From assembly GCA_035527715.1 (NCBI GenBank), contig DATKZY010000022.1, forward strand, positions 1 through 39,454: a stretch of 39,454 nucleotides of DNA. Reading direction: 5' to 3'. The notes beneath the pieces were generated by a model, which saw only the letters and a list, made by a program, of their open reading frames with translations, made no database searches and was not told the DNA's origin. This document shows positions 1 to 7,447 of the stretch, piece after piece. Both the position numbers and the translations under genes were made by a program. Source of the DNA: DSUN01 sp035527715. GTDB lineage: Bacteria > Planctomycetota > PUPC01 > DSUN01. Every line of letters begins with the position of its first letter. Within the stretch, counting starts at the first letter, position 1.

Positions 1-58
1 CGACGCGACGACGCGGCCAAGGCGTGTCATATGAGATCCCTTGTTGACGGTGTGTGAA

Positions 59-2320
59 TCAGACCCATCGCTTGACCCAGGAGCGGATGCCGGCGGCGGC
101 CTTGACCATGGCGAGCGGCTTCGTGCACTCGCGTGCCACCCTCTCGGGCACGGGGCTCCGGGTGAACTGGCGGAGCAGTGGCTGGGCCGTGCAGCCGATG
201 ACGATCAGGTCGTAGGTCTCGGCCTCGCGGAGGATGGCCTGCACGACGCCAGGGGCGCTGACGACCTTGGCCTCCACCCGCTCGGGCGGCAGGTGCAAGC
301 GGCCGACGTGCTCGGCCAGGAAGCCCCCGACGTCGAACTTCGAGTGGCCGGCGACGGTGAAGGCGACCACCTGCCCCTCGTCGGGGTCGGCCAGGATGCT
401 GGCGACTTCGAGGGCGAAGGCGCCGTTCGGCCCGCCCGCCAGGGGCACGAGCACGCGGCGGAACTTGCGGTTGCCGCAGCCCTTGAGCACCACGACGTTG
501 CACGGCGAGCGCTCGATGATCGGGTCGACCGTGCTGCCCAGGCTGAAGGCTCGGGCACGCGGCTGGCCGTGCCAGCCCATGATAAGCATGTCGGTGCGCT
601 TCTCGCGCACGGCGCTCACGATGCCGCGCGCCACGTTTCGGCAATAGCGCAGGGTGGAGCTGAGGGGGAAGCGCGGGGCGAGGTAGAGCATGGCCTCGAC
701 CATCGCCTCCTTGCCTTCGAGCATGAAGCGCTCGGCGTCGCGCAGCGGCACCTGGTCGGGCACGGGCACCATGTGGAGCAGCTCGACCCGGGCCTGCTTG
801 GCGCCGCAGAGCTTCTGGGCGTTGAGAACCAGCTCGAGGGCGTTGCGCGGGTTCGCCACGGCGACCATCACGCGGTACTCGTCGCCCGCGGGCGCCCGCT
901 CCTCCTCGAGCACGTGAATCTCGTCGGCCGTCGCAACCGTCCTCGACCGCGAGTAGAAGCGGTAGATGGCCATCCCCGAGAACACCCACAGGGGCGCGAG
1001 AATCCACGCGATGAAGCTCATGTGCACCAGCCACACCGCGAGGGCCAACTGCGCCGCGACCGCCAGCAGCGGCGGCAGGGGGAACAGGGGCATGACGAAC
1101 CCGTACTCCAGCTCGTCACCCATGTTCAGGCGGATCTTGATCGCGCACAGGTTCACGAGGAAGAAGAGGAAGAGGAACATGATGCTCGCGCTCGATGCCA
1201 CGTCCTTCGTGGGCAGGAACACGGCCACCATCACGACGATGATGCTCGTGAAGGCGAGCGCGACCACGGGCGTCTTCGTCTTCCGCGAGATCGCGGAGAA
1301 GGCGGCGGGCAGCATGCGGTCGCGCCCGAGGGCGTAGGAGGCCCGCGTGGCCGAGTAGATGGTCGCGTTGAGCGCCGAGGTGGACGAGAAGATGACGGCC
1401 AGGGTCACCAGCAGGTGGCCGAGAAACGTGCCCGGCAGCAGCTTGGCCACGGCCATGCCAAAGCCCCGGTCGCCGTGGGAGCCGATCCAGCGCCAGGGCT
1501 CCGTGATGTCGCTCCCCGACTTCACGGCGACCACGGTGGCGAACGACACGGCCACGTAGACCATGGTGACGATGAAGACGGAGTAGATCATGGCCTTGGG
1601 GATGTTGCGCTTGGGGTCAATCGTCTCGTCGCCGGCCTGTGCGATGACCTCGAAGCCCTCGAACGCCACGTAGATGAAGCCCATGGTGACCAGGAGCCGT
1701 GTCCAGCCGCGCGGCATGAAGGGCTGGAAGTTGGCCAGCCGCGACGGCTCGGCGACGGCCACGATGATGCCCACCACGGCGATGCCGACCACGAAGACCA
1801 TCTGGCCGATGGTGAACAGAGCGCCGACCTTCCCCGTCTCGGACGCCCCGCGGTAGTTGATGTAGACGAAAAAGCAGGCCACGGCAAACGCCACGCCCCG
1901 CTTGGCGTACACGAGCGGGAACGGCAGCCAGCCGAGGAGGCCCAACTCGCCCAGGAAGTGGAGCGTGTAGGTGGCGAAGACCACGGCGTAGAGGCTCCCC
2001 GCCACGCTCGAGGCGAACCACTCCATCCAGCCCGCCACGAAGCTCGTGCCGCGCCCGAAGCCGACCCGCGCGAAGTTGTAGGCGCCCCCGGCGCGGGGGA
2101 TGGCCGAGCTGAGCTCGGCGAACGACATGGCGGTGAAGAGCGCGATGAGGCCGTTGAGCGCGAAGCTCAGCACCAGGCCGCCCGGCCCCGCCTCGCCCAG
2201 GGAGATGCCGATGCCGATGAACACCCCGGCGCCGATCATCATCCCCAGACCCATCATCGTGATGTGGAACAGCGAGAGGTCGCGCGAGAGTTCCGAGGAT
2301 ACGGGGCCCTTATCCGCCAC
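59..2320 (-). CDS. APC-family amino acid permease with C-terminal tandem UspA domains
   Basis: This 753-residue protein probably imports amino acids or another organic cation across the inner membrane. Residues about 15-450 carry some twelve hydrophobic segments and the APC hallmarks GAGVFIGIG (near residue 31) and SFAELSSAIPRAGGAYNFAR. The cytoplasmic tail from about residue 480 holds two UspA-like domains. The first has the nucleotide-binding pattern GWHGQPRARAFSLGSTVDPI; the second (DLIVIGCTAQPLL...) is more degenerate. The start is GTG, with GAAGGA about 9 nt upstream. It overlaps the preceding small membrane ORF by 11 bp, so the two are probably translationally coupled. UspA tails on APC permeases are known and are thought to sense ATP or stress. 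The substrate cannot be read from the sequence. Confidence 0.93.
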   Translation of the reverse strand: MADKGPVSSELSRDLSLFHITMMGLGMMIGAGVFIGIGISLGEAGPGGLVLSFALNGLIALFTAMSFAELSSAIPRAGGAYNFARVGFGRGTSFVAGWMEWFASSVAGSLYAVVFATYTLHFLGELGLLGWLPFPLVYAKRGVAFAVACFFVYINYRGASETGKVGALFTIGQMVFVVGIAVVGIIVAVAEPSRLANFQPFMPRGWTRLLVTMGFIYVAFEGFEVIAQAGDETIDPKRNIPKAMIYSVFIVTMVYVAVSFATVVAVKSGSDITEPWRWIGSHGDRGFGMAVAKLLPGTFLGHLLVTLAVIFSSTSALNATIYSATRASYALGRDRMLPAAFSAISRKTKTPVVALAFTSIIVVMVAVFLPTKDVASSASIMFLFLFFLVNLCAIKIRLNMGDELEYGFVMPLFPLPPLLAVAAQLALAVWLVHMSFIAWILAPLWVFSGMAIYRFYSRSRTVATADEIHVLEEERAPAGDEYRVMVAVANPRNALELVLNAQKLCGAKQARVELLHMVPVPDQVPLRDAERFMLEGKEAMVEAMLYLAPRFPLSSTLRYCRNVARGIVSAVREKRTDMLIMGWHGQPRARAFSLGSTVDPIIERSPCNVVVLKGCGNRKFRRVLVPLAGGPNGAFALEVASILADPDEGQVVAFTVAGHSKFDVGGFLAEHVGRLHLPPERVEAKVVSAPGVVQAILREAETYDLIVIGCTAQPLLRQFTRSPVPERVARECTKPLAMVKAAAGIRSWVKRWV

Positions 2321-2468
2321 GGCGAAGGTCCTTCAGAATCTCCCGGGCCGACCGCGCGCCGGTCCTGGCGACCCACTCGATCCGCGCCCTGCACCAGACT
2401 ACGATGGCCGCAATCACCGACAGCGCGCCGAAGCCCACAATACAACCGACAAGAAGGTCCATGTCCAT
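2310..2468 (-). CDS. small single-pass membrane protein upstream of the permease
   Basis: A 52-residue ORF beginning MDMDLLVGC with one clear transmembrane segment (about residues 4-24), followed by a basic tail (ARIEWVARTGARSAREILKDLRR). Its last codons overlap the GTG start of the APC permease by 11 bp, the arrangement of a coupled small subunit. An upstream in-frame ATG at 2504 exists, but it lies inside the predicted -10 element, so the ATG at 2468 is preferred. No family was recognised. It may be a small accessory or assembly factor of the permease, or simply a leader ORF that delivers ribosomes to it. Confidence 0.55.
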   Translation of the reverse strand: MDMDLLVGCIVGFGALSVIAAIVVWCRARIEWVARTGARSAREILKDLRRGG

Positions 2469-2503
2469 AGCCTTGACCTCACAGTCCACGCTCGGGACGC
2501 CCA

Positions 2504-2532
2504 TCTATAGCAGAACTTGTGCGCCGAGGCAA
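2504..2532 (-). promoter_or_regulatory. candidate sigma-70 promoter for the permease operon
   Basis: Read on the minus strand, TTGCCT (2532-2527) and TATAGA (2509-2504) are 17 bp apart, each matching 4 of 6 consensus positions. The predicted transcript starts near 2497, ahead of the small membrane ORF. Confidence 0.4.
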
Positions 2533-2636
2533 CTACTTCAGGATGGGGAAGCCGCTGTCCACTGGCTTGTCCTTTCGCCTATAGCATAGGCTGGGCGCCC
2601 GGCGCTGTCAACGCCATGAGTGCCGGGGCGCTAGCA

Positions 2637-2727
2637 CCGATAGGACCTATAGGACCAATAGGACAGGCGGCGGCCACTGAACACCACCGGCCGTATCTGC
2701 CCTATCCGTCCTATGGGTCCTATCGGG
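2637..2727. repeat. period-9 inverted repeat, (ATAGGACCT)n family
   Basis: The left arm 2637-2667 is built from degenerate 9-mers of the type ATAGGACCT. The right arm 2700-2727 is its imperfect reverse complement, with a 32-nt loop between. The repeat lies between the divergent permease and epimerase operons. A second member of the family is at 31319-31355. Some arm-long reading frames give GPIGPIG or SYRSYR peptides, but no gene is supported here. Confidence 0.8.
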
Positions 2728-2766
2728 CAAGCACCTGACCGTGCCTCCTGCGCGATGGCCCGCCAG

Positions 2767-2796
2767 TTGACACCGGCGGCCCTTCCGTCGTATAAA
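2767..2796 (+). promoter_or_regulatory. strong sigma-70-type promoter of the epimerase-to-sulfatase operon
   Basis: A perfect TTGACA (2767-2772) and TATAAA (2791-2796) are separated by 18 bp. The predicted transcript starts around 2803. This excludes the GTG at 2803 as a start codon and supports initiation at 2830. Confidence 0.7.
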
Positions 2797-2829
2797 GGAT
2801 AGGTGGGCGGGGCCACGGGAGAAATGCGC

Positions 2830-3789
2830 ATGGCGAAGCATGGCGTCAGTCGTCGCGAGTTCCTCGGCACCTCGGCATTGGCAATGGGCGTTGCAGGCCT
2901 GGGCGGCTGCGGGCCCGCCACACAGGAGACCAAACCCATGAACGTGAAGTTCGGCCTGAACCTCCTCGTCTACAACGCCGCGTTCACGAAGGACGACGTG
3001 CATCTGATCAAGAAGGTGGCGGACATGGGCTACGACGGAGTGGAGGTGCTGTTCGCCGACCTGAGCATCCTGGACGCGAAGGCGACGCGGAAGGCGTGCG
3101 AGGAGGCGAAGATGGGCATCAACGCCTGCTGCGTGATGGTGCCCGAGGCCAACCCGTGCAGCGAGAAGCCCGAGGTGCGCCAGGCCGCCGTCGCGCGGCT
3201 CAAGCAGATGGTGGACATCTGCGCGGAGATGGGCGGCGAGGCCGTCGCCGGCCCCCTCTACGCCCCCGTGCGCGAGCTGACGGGCAAGGCGCCGACCGAC
3301 GACGAGAAGAAGTGGTGCGCCGACGCGCTCCGCGCCGCCGCCGAGCACGCCGACAAGGCGAAGATCAACATGGCCATCGAGCCGCTGAACCGCTTCGAGA
3401 CCTACGTCGTCACCACCATCGCCGACGCCACGAAACTGGTGAAGATGGTGGACCACCCGCGGCTGAAGGTGCAGGTGGACACCTTCCACGCGAACATCGA
3501 GGAGAAGGACCCTGCGGCATCCATCCGCGCCTGCGGGCCGCTCGTGGGCCACTTCCACGCCTGCGAGAACGACCGCGGCACCCCAGGCACGGGCCACGTG
3601 CCGTGGAAGGAGGTGTTCGCCGCCCTCAAGGAGATCAAGTACGATCGCTGGGTAACCATCGAGAGCTTCGCGACGGGCATCCTCGACCTGTGCGCCGCGG
3701 CCTGCATCTGGCGGCCCATCTACGAATCGGCCGACAAGCTGGCCAAGGACGGCCTGGCCTTCCTCAAGAAGATGGCCGCGGAGGCGTAG
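2830..3789 (+). CDS. Tat-exported sugar epimerase/isomerase of the xylose-isomerase-like TIM-barrel family
   Basis: The 319-residue protein begins with a twin-arginine signal (SRREFLGTSALAMG) that ends in a lipobox-like LGGC, so it is likely a Tat lipoprotein on the periplasmic side. The barrel carries metal-ligand motifs of the D-tagatose 3-epimerase/hydroxypyruvate isomerase group: IEPLNRFE, VQVDTFHANIEE, GHFHACENDRG followed by PGTGHVPW, and VTIESFA. This predicts C3 epimerisation or keto-aldo isomerisation of a free sugar. The ATG at 2830 is chosen because GGGAGA lies 7 nt upstream. It is the first gene of a plus-strand run in which most products are exported, which suggests carbohydrate processing outside the cytoplasm. 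The exact substrate is unknown. Confidence 0.9.
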   Translation: MAKHGVSRREFLGTSALAMGVAGLGGCGPATQETKPMNVKFGLNLLVYNAAFTKDDVHLIKKVADMGYDGVEVLFADLSILDAKATRKACEEAKMGINACCVMVPEANPCSEKPEVRQAAVARLKQMVDICAEMGGEAVAGPLYAPVRELTGKAPTDDEKKWCADALRAAAEHADKAKINMAIEPLNRFETYVVTTIADATKLVKMVDHPRLKVQVDTFHANIEEKDPAASIRACGPLVGHFHACENDRGTPGTGHVPWKEVFAALKEIKYDRWVTIESFATGILDLCAAACIWRPIYESADKLAKDGLAFLKKMAAEA

Positions 3790-3811
3790 TCGAGCGGAGA
3801 GGGGGTGGGCA

Positions 3812-4189
3812 ATGTCCCGCATCATCAAGACCATCGAGATCGAGGGCAAGCCGGCGACCGCGCTCTTCGACACAGGTGCTCTTTACAGCTACGTGGTTTC
3901 CAGGTTGGTCGGCTCCCTTCCCAAGCGGACAATGGCTCCACCTGTCCGCGTGGGGCTCGGGGGCAGCGAGATCGAGGTGCGTGAGTTCTGCATCATGGAG
4001 GGGACGATCGAGGGCCTGGAGTTCATGACCGATGCGGTTGTGGTGGACGACCTTGGTCGCATTGACGGCCATGCCCTCGATGTCATCTTCGGCGCGCGCA
4101 GCATGGAGCAATGGGAGATTCAGCTCGATTCGAAGGCGGGAACCCTCGACCTGGAGGGCCTGCGACGGCGCGAGTTCACAGAGTACTGA
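3812..4189 (+). CDS. retropepsin-like aspartic protease domain protein
   Basis: A 125-residue protein with the aspartyl protease signature ALFDTGALYSYV (catalytic Asp near residue 19) and a downstream DVIFGARSMEQWEIQLD strand that resembles the conserved [ILV]-G-x(2)-[FM]-L region of the retropepsin fold. One domain of this size implies an active homodimer. There is no signal peptide, unlike its neighbours, so it should act in the cytoplasm. A strong purine-rich RBS (GGAGAGGGGG) precedes the ATG. It lies 22 bp after the epimerase and 14 bp before the first aldo/keto reductase-like gene. Family membership is fairly secure; the substrate and its link to the sugar genes are unknown. Confidence 0.82.
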   Translation: MSRIIKTIEIEGKPATALFDTGALYSYVVSRLVGSLPKRTMAPPVRVGLGGSEIEVREFCIMEGTIEGLEFMTDAVVVDDLGRIDGHALDVIFGARSMEQWEIQLDSKAGTLDLEGLRRREFTEY

Positions 4190-4203
4190 TAGGAGACAAG
4201 GCG

Positions 4204-5277
4204 ATGGCACACAAGGAGGTCCGGCGGCGGGAGTTCTTGGGCACGGGCGCGGCAGCGGTGGGTGCGGGCGTGCTCGCCGCCGCGGCGCGGGGGGCCGAAG
4301 CGCCCAAGATGCCGCCGAAGGAGAAAATCCTCAGCTACGACGAGCGCATGGAGTACCGCCGCCTGGGCAAGACCAACCTGTGGGTCTCCGCCATCGCGCT
4401 CGGCGGCCACTGGAAACGCTGCCCCTTCAAGGGCGAGGAGTTCGCCAAGAACCGAGCCGACATCCTCAGCCGCTGCCTCGACGCGGGCATCAACTACGTG
4501 GACGCCTGCTGGGGCAACGAGATCCTCGCCTACTCGAAGGGCGTCAAGACCATCGGCAAGCGCGACAAGATCTACTTCGGCTTCTCCAACGGCGGCCAGG
4601 AAGTCCGCTTCGAGAAGTGGCGCACCACGAAGGCCCTGATGGAGTCCTTCGACGGCATGCTGAAGCAGTCGGGCCTCGACCACGCGGACCTCTGGCGCAT
4701 CACCATGCACGAGCAGAGCAGCCGCCACACCGACGGCGAGGTCGAGGAGATGATGCGCGCGCTCGAAACGGCCAAGCAACAGGGCAAGGCGCGATTCGTC
4801 GGCTTCTCGTCCCACGACCGGCCCCACATCGAGAAGATGATCCAGGCGTATCCCAAGATCGTGGACGCCATTTGCAGCCCCTACACGGCCAAGACGAAGG
4901 AGAAGCCCGAGGGCAGCTTCTTCGACACCCTGCGGAAGTACGACATCGGCCTCTTCGGCATCAAGCCCTTCGCGTCCAACTCCATCTTCAAGGGCAAGAG
5001 CGCCCCCGACGACCCGCACCGCGAGGAGGACGACCGCATCGCCCGGCTCGCCCTGCGCTACGTGCTGTGCTGCGACGTGCTCACCGCGCCCATCCCCGGC
5101 CTCATCTTCCCCCACCACGTCGAGAACTGCCTCAAGGCCATCGAGGAGCGGCGCAAGGAGGATCTGGCCGCCCGGCCCGCCGTGCTCGACAACCAGGAGC
5201 TGGCCCGCGCCGCCGACCGGATGTGGGAACGCCTCCCCGCCGGCTACCAGTGGCTCAAGGACTGGGAATGGGTGTAG
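4204..5277 (+). CDS. Tat-exported aldo/keto reductase-like protein, copy 1
   Basis: The 357-residue protein starts MAHKEVRRREFLGTGAAAVG, a Tat signal, followed by an AKR barrel (RRLGKTNLWVSAIALGG, INYVDACWG, ARFVGFSSHD). The barrel-entry Asp (about residue 100) is present. The usual catalytic Tyr and Lys are not evident: the region reads VDACWGNEI and IYFGFSNGG where active AKRs have D-x(4)-Y and a strand ending in TK. It may therefore be a non-canonical oxidoreductase or a binding protein. GGAGACAAGG precedes the chosen ATG, and the longer frame from 4111 overlaps the protease gene. Copy 2 follows 43 bp downstream and shares a nearly identical 3' half, so this is a recent duplication or gene conversion. 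Confidence 0.9.
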   Translation: MAHKEVRRREFLGTGAAAVGAGVLAAAARGAEAPKMPPKEKILSYDERMEYRRLGKTNLWVSAIALGGHWKRCPFKGEEFAKNRADILSRCLDAGINYVDACWGNEILAYSKGVKTIGKRDKIYFGFSNGGQEVRFEKWRTTKALMESFDGMLKQSGLDHADLWRITMHEQSSRHTDGEVEEMMRALETAKQQGKARFVGFSSHDRPHIEKMIQAYPKIVDAICSPYTAKTKEKPEGSFFDTLRKYDIGLFGIKPFASNSIFKGKSAPDDPHREEDDRIARLALRYVLCCDVLTAPIPGLIFPHHVENCLKAIEERRKEDLAARPAVLDNQELARAADRMWERLPAGYQWLKDWEWV

Positions 5278-5320
5278 GCCCACTGGCCTTCTCAACCCTG
5301 GGAGCTCGAGAGGAGCGACT

Positions 5321-6391
5321 ATGAACGAGAAGAGGATCGGCAGGCGCCGTTTCCTGGGGCAAGGCGCGGCCGTGGTAGGGGCCGGGCTAGGGGCGGCGAA
5401 AGCCGTCGCAGCCGAGGCGCAGATGCCGCCCAAGGAGAAGATCCTCAGCTACGACGAGCGCATGGAGTACCGCCGCCTGGGCAAGACCAACCTGTGGGTC
5501 TCCGCCATCTGCCTCGGCGGGCACTGGAAGCGCTGCCCCTTCAAGGGCGAGGACTTCCAGAAGAACCGCACGGAGATCATCGGCCGCTGCCTGGACTCCG
5601 GCATCAACTATGTGGACGCCTGCTGCGAGCCCGAGATTCTCGCCTACGCCAAGGCGCTGAAGACCCTCGGCAAGCGCGACAAGATGTACTTCGGCTTCTC
5701 CATGTGCGGCCACGAGGTGCGCAACCCCGGATGGCGCACCCGCGGCAAGCTTCTTGAGGTCCTCGATGAGTACATGAAGCAGGCGGCGCTCGACGTGGTG
5801 GACCTCTGGCGCATCACCATGCACGAGCAGAGCAGCCGCCACACCGACGGCGAGGTCGAGGAGATGATGCGCGCGCTCGAAACGGCCAAGCAACAGGGCA
5901 AGGCGCGTTTCGTCGGCTTCTCGTCCCACGACCGCCCGCACATCGAGAAGATGATCCAGGCATATCCCAAGATCGTGGACGCCATTTGCAGCCCCTACAC
6001 GGCCAAGACGAAGGAGAAGCCCGAGGGCAGCTTCTTCGATACCCTGCGGAAGTACGACATCGGCCTCTTCGGCATCAAGCCCTTCGCGTCCAACTCCATC
6101 TTCAAGGGCAAGAGCGCCCCCGACGACCCGCACCGCGAGGAGGACGACCGCATCGCCCGCCTGGCCCTCCGCTACGTGCTGTGCTGCGACGTGCTCACGG
6201 CGCCCATCCCCGGCCTCATCTTCCCCCACCACGTCGAGAACTGCCTCAAGGCCATCGAGGAGCGGCGCAAGGAGGATCTGGCCGCCCGGCCCGCCGTGCT
6301 CGACAACGCCGAGCTGGCCCGCGCCGCCGACCGGATGTGGGAACGCCTCCCCGCCGGCTACCAGTGGCTCAAGGACTGGGAGTGGGTCTGA
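5321..6391 (+). CDS. Tat-exported aldo/keto reductase-like protein, copy 2
   Basis: A 356-residue paralogue of the preceding gene with its own Tat signal (GRRRFLGQGAAVVGAG). From the DLWR motif onward (5801-6388) the protein is identical to copy 1 except for one residue (NAEL for NQEL), while residues about 82-160 differ clearly. The catalytic-region motif is VDACCEPEI, again without a recognisable AKR Tyr, and MYFGFSMCG lacks the usual Lys. GAGGAG lies upstream of the ATG. Retention of two Tat copies with different middle regions suggests related but distinct substrates or partners, with the common C-terminal half homogenised by recombination. Confidence 0.9.
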   Translation: MNEKRIGRRRFLGQGAAVVGAGLGAAKAVAAEAQMPPKEKILSYDERMEYRRLGKTNLWVSAICLGGHWKRCPFKGEDFQKNRTEIIGRCLDSGINYVDACCEPEILAYAKALKTLGKRDKMYFGFSMCGHEVRNPGWRTRGKLLEVLDEYMKQAALDVVDLWRITMHEQSSRHTDGEVEEMMRALETAKQQGKARFVGFSSHDRPHIEKMIQAYPKIVDAICSPYTAKTKEKPEGSFFDTLRKYDIGLFGIKPFASNSIFKGKSAPDDPHREEDDRIARLALRYVLCCDVLTAPIPGLIFPHHVENCLKAIEERRKEDLAARPAVLDNAELARAADRMWERLPAGYQWLKDWEWV

Positions 6392-6402
6392 GGCCAATTA
6401 CC

Positions 6403-6437
6403 GATTGCGGAATGCGGATTTCGGATTGCGGAATGAG
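6403..6437 (+). repeat. heptamer repeat, five units of GAWTKCG type
   Basis: Five consecutive degenerate 7-mers (GATTGCG, GAATGCG, GATTTCG, GATTGCG, GAATGAG) fill the gap between the second AKR-like gene and the DUF1080-cytochrome gene. Confidence 0.8.
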
Positions 6438-6459
6438 GAAGAAGGAGCACCACGTTTCC

Positions 6460-7428
6460 ATGTCTGGGTCACGCGTCACGCGTCACGCGTCACGAGTCCT
6501 GGTTGTTGCAGTTGCCCTTCTCGCGGCCGTAACGGGCCTTGCCGCAGACAAGCCCTTCGAGCCGGGCACGGACGGCTGGCTCACGCTCTTCGACGGCTCC
6601 GACCTGGCGCGCTGGAAGCCCGACAAGGCCAGCGACTGGGCACTGAAAGACCAGCTCCTGGTCGGCTCCAAGGGCAGCGTGTCGAACTATTGGTACTGGC
6701 AGGATTTCGAGCTTGCCGCCACGGTCCGCGGCACTGGCTCGCTCCGCTTCCGCGTATCGGACATCATCCAGCACGAGCAGGCAGGCTACGCCCTCGACCT
6801 GGCCGACGGCACGGTCCGCACCGCCGATGGGCGCGCGGTGGTGAAAGCCTCGGCCACGAAGAGCGCCGAGTGGCGCGACGTCCGCCTCGTCGTGACCAAG
6901 GGCCGCTTCAGCGTGAGCCTCAATGGCAAGGCGGCGGCTGAGGGCACCGACGAGAAGTGCCCCGAGAAGGGCTTCCTCGCGCTCGACGCCGGCGGCGAGG
7001 GCCTCGCGCTCAAGCTCCTCTGCGTGCGCCCCCTCGGCCGCGAGAAGCCGCCCAACATCCCCACCGCCGACTCCTCGTGCTTCGTGTGCCACGCCAACTT
7101 CGACGGCGAGAAGATTGCTGAGAAGCACGCCGCCGACAAGGCCAGCAAACTCGCCCGCGAGGAGGACGACGAACACCTCAGGCCCGCAAAGGACAGGCCC
7201 AAGAAGGCCGGCTGCGCCGGATGCCACGGCCCCTCGTTCGACCACCGCTCCGACGAGGACAACGTGACCACGCCCGACATCATGTTCACCCGCGGCGAAG
7301 TCAAGGCCGCCTGCCTCCAGTGCCACACCCCCCACAAGACTGAGACGAAGCGCAGGGATGGCGACGGCTCCCCGCCGCCCAACCCAGTCTGCACCGACTG
7401 CCACGGGCACCACAAATGCAAGAACTGA
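6460..7428 (+). CDS. DUF1080-type domain fused to a tetraheme c-type cytochrome tail
   Basis: The 322-residue protein has a Sec signal peptide (hydrophobic core VLVVAVALLAAVTGLAA). Residues about 36-190 form a DUF1080/concanavalin-like domain (GWLTLFDGSDLARWKPD...). The tail holds four CXXCH heme-binding motifs: CFVCH (207), CAGCH (252), CLQCH (285) and CTDCH (311). It is predicted to be a periplasmic electron-transfer protein with a sugar- or polymer-binding head. The first four repeat units of a (GTCACGC)n tract encode the n-region of the signal peptide. An alternative in-frame ATG is at 6433, with AAGGAG after it, so 6460 is preferred. The gene sits between AKR-like genes and a sulfatase, consistent with redox chemistry on exported carbohydrate. 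Tetraheme assembly is inferred from motifs only. Confidence 0.88.
   Translation: MSGSRVTRHASRVLVVAVALLAAVTGLAADKPFEPGTDGWLTLFDGSDLARWKPDKASDWALKDQLLVGSKGSVSNYWYWQDFELAATVRGTGSLRFRVSDIIQHEQAGYALDLADGTVRTADGRAVVKASATKSAEWRDVRLVVTKGRFSVSLNGKAAAEGTDEKCPEKGFLALDAGGEGLALKLLCVRPLGREKPPNIPTADSSCFVCHANFDGEKIAEKHAADKASKLAREEDDEHLRPAKDRPKKAGCAGCHGPSFDHRSDEDNVTTPDIMFTRGEVKAACLQCHTPHKTETKRRDGDGSPPPNPVCTDCHGHHKCKN
6468..6498 (+). repeat. heptamer repeat (GTCACGC)4 inside the signal-peptide coding region
   Basis: Four 7-mers (three GTCACGC and one GTCACGA) plus GTC begin 8 nt after the ATG at 6460. They are translated as SRVTRHASRV, the positively charged n-region of the signal peptide. Confidence 0.8.
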
Positions 7429-7447
7429 CGCTCCAGGAGGAAGAAGT

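Noticed and set aside
2631..2738. Collagen-like GPIGPIG peptides
   Set aside because: They are translations of the period-9 DNA repeat in non-genic frames.
2803..2829. GTG at 2803 as the epimerase start
   Set aside because: It coincides with the predicted transcription start of the TTGACA-18-TATAAA promoter and lies upstream of the Shine-Dalgarno.
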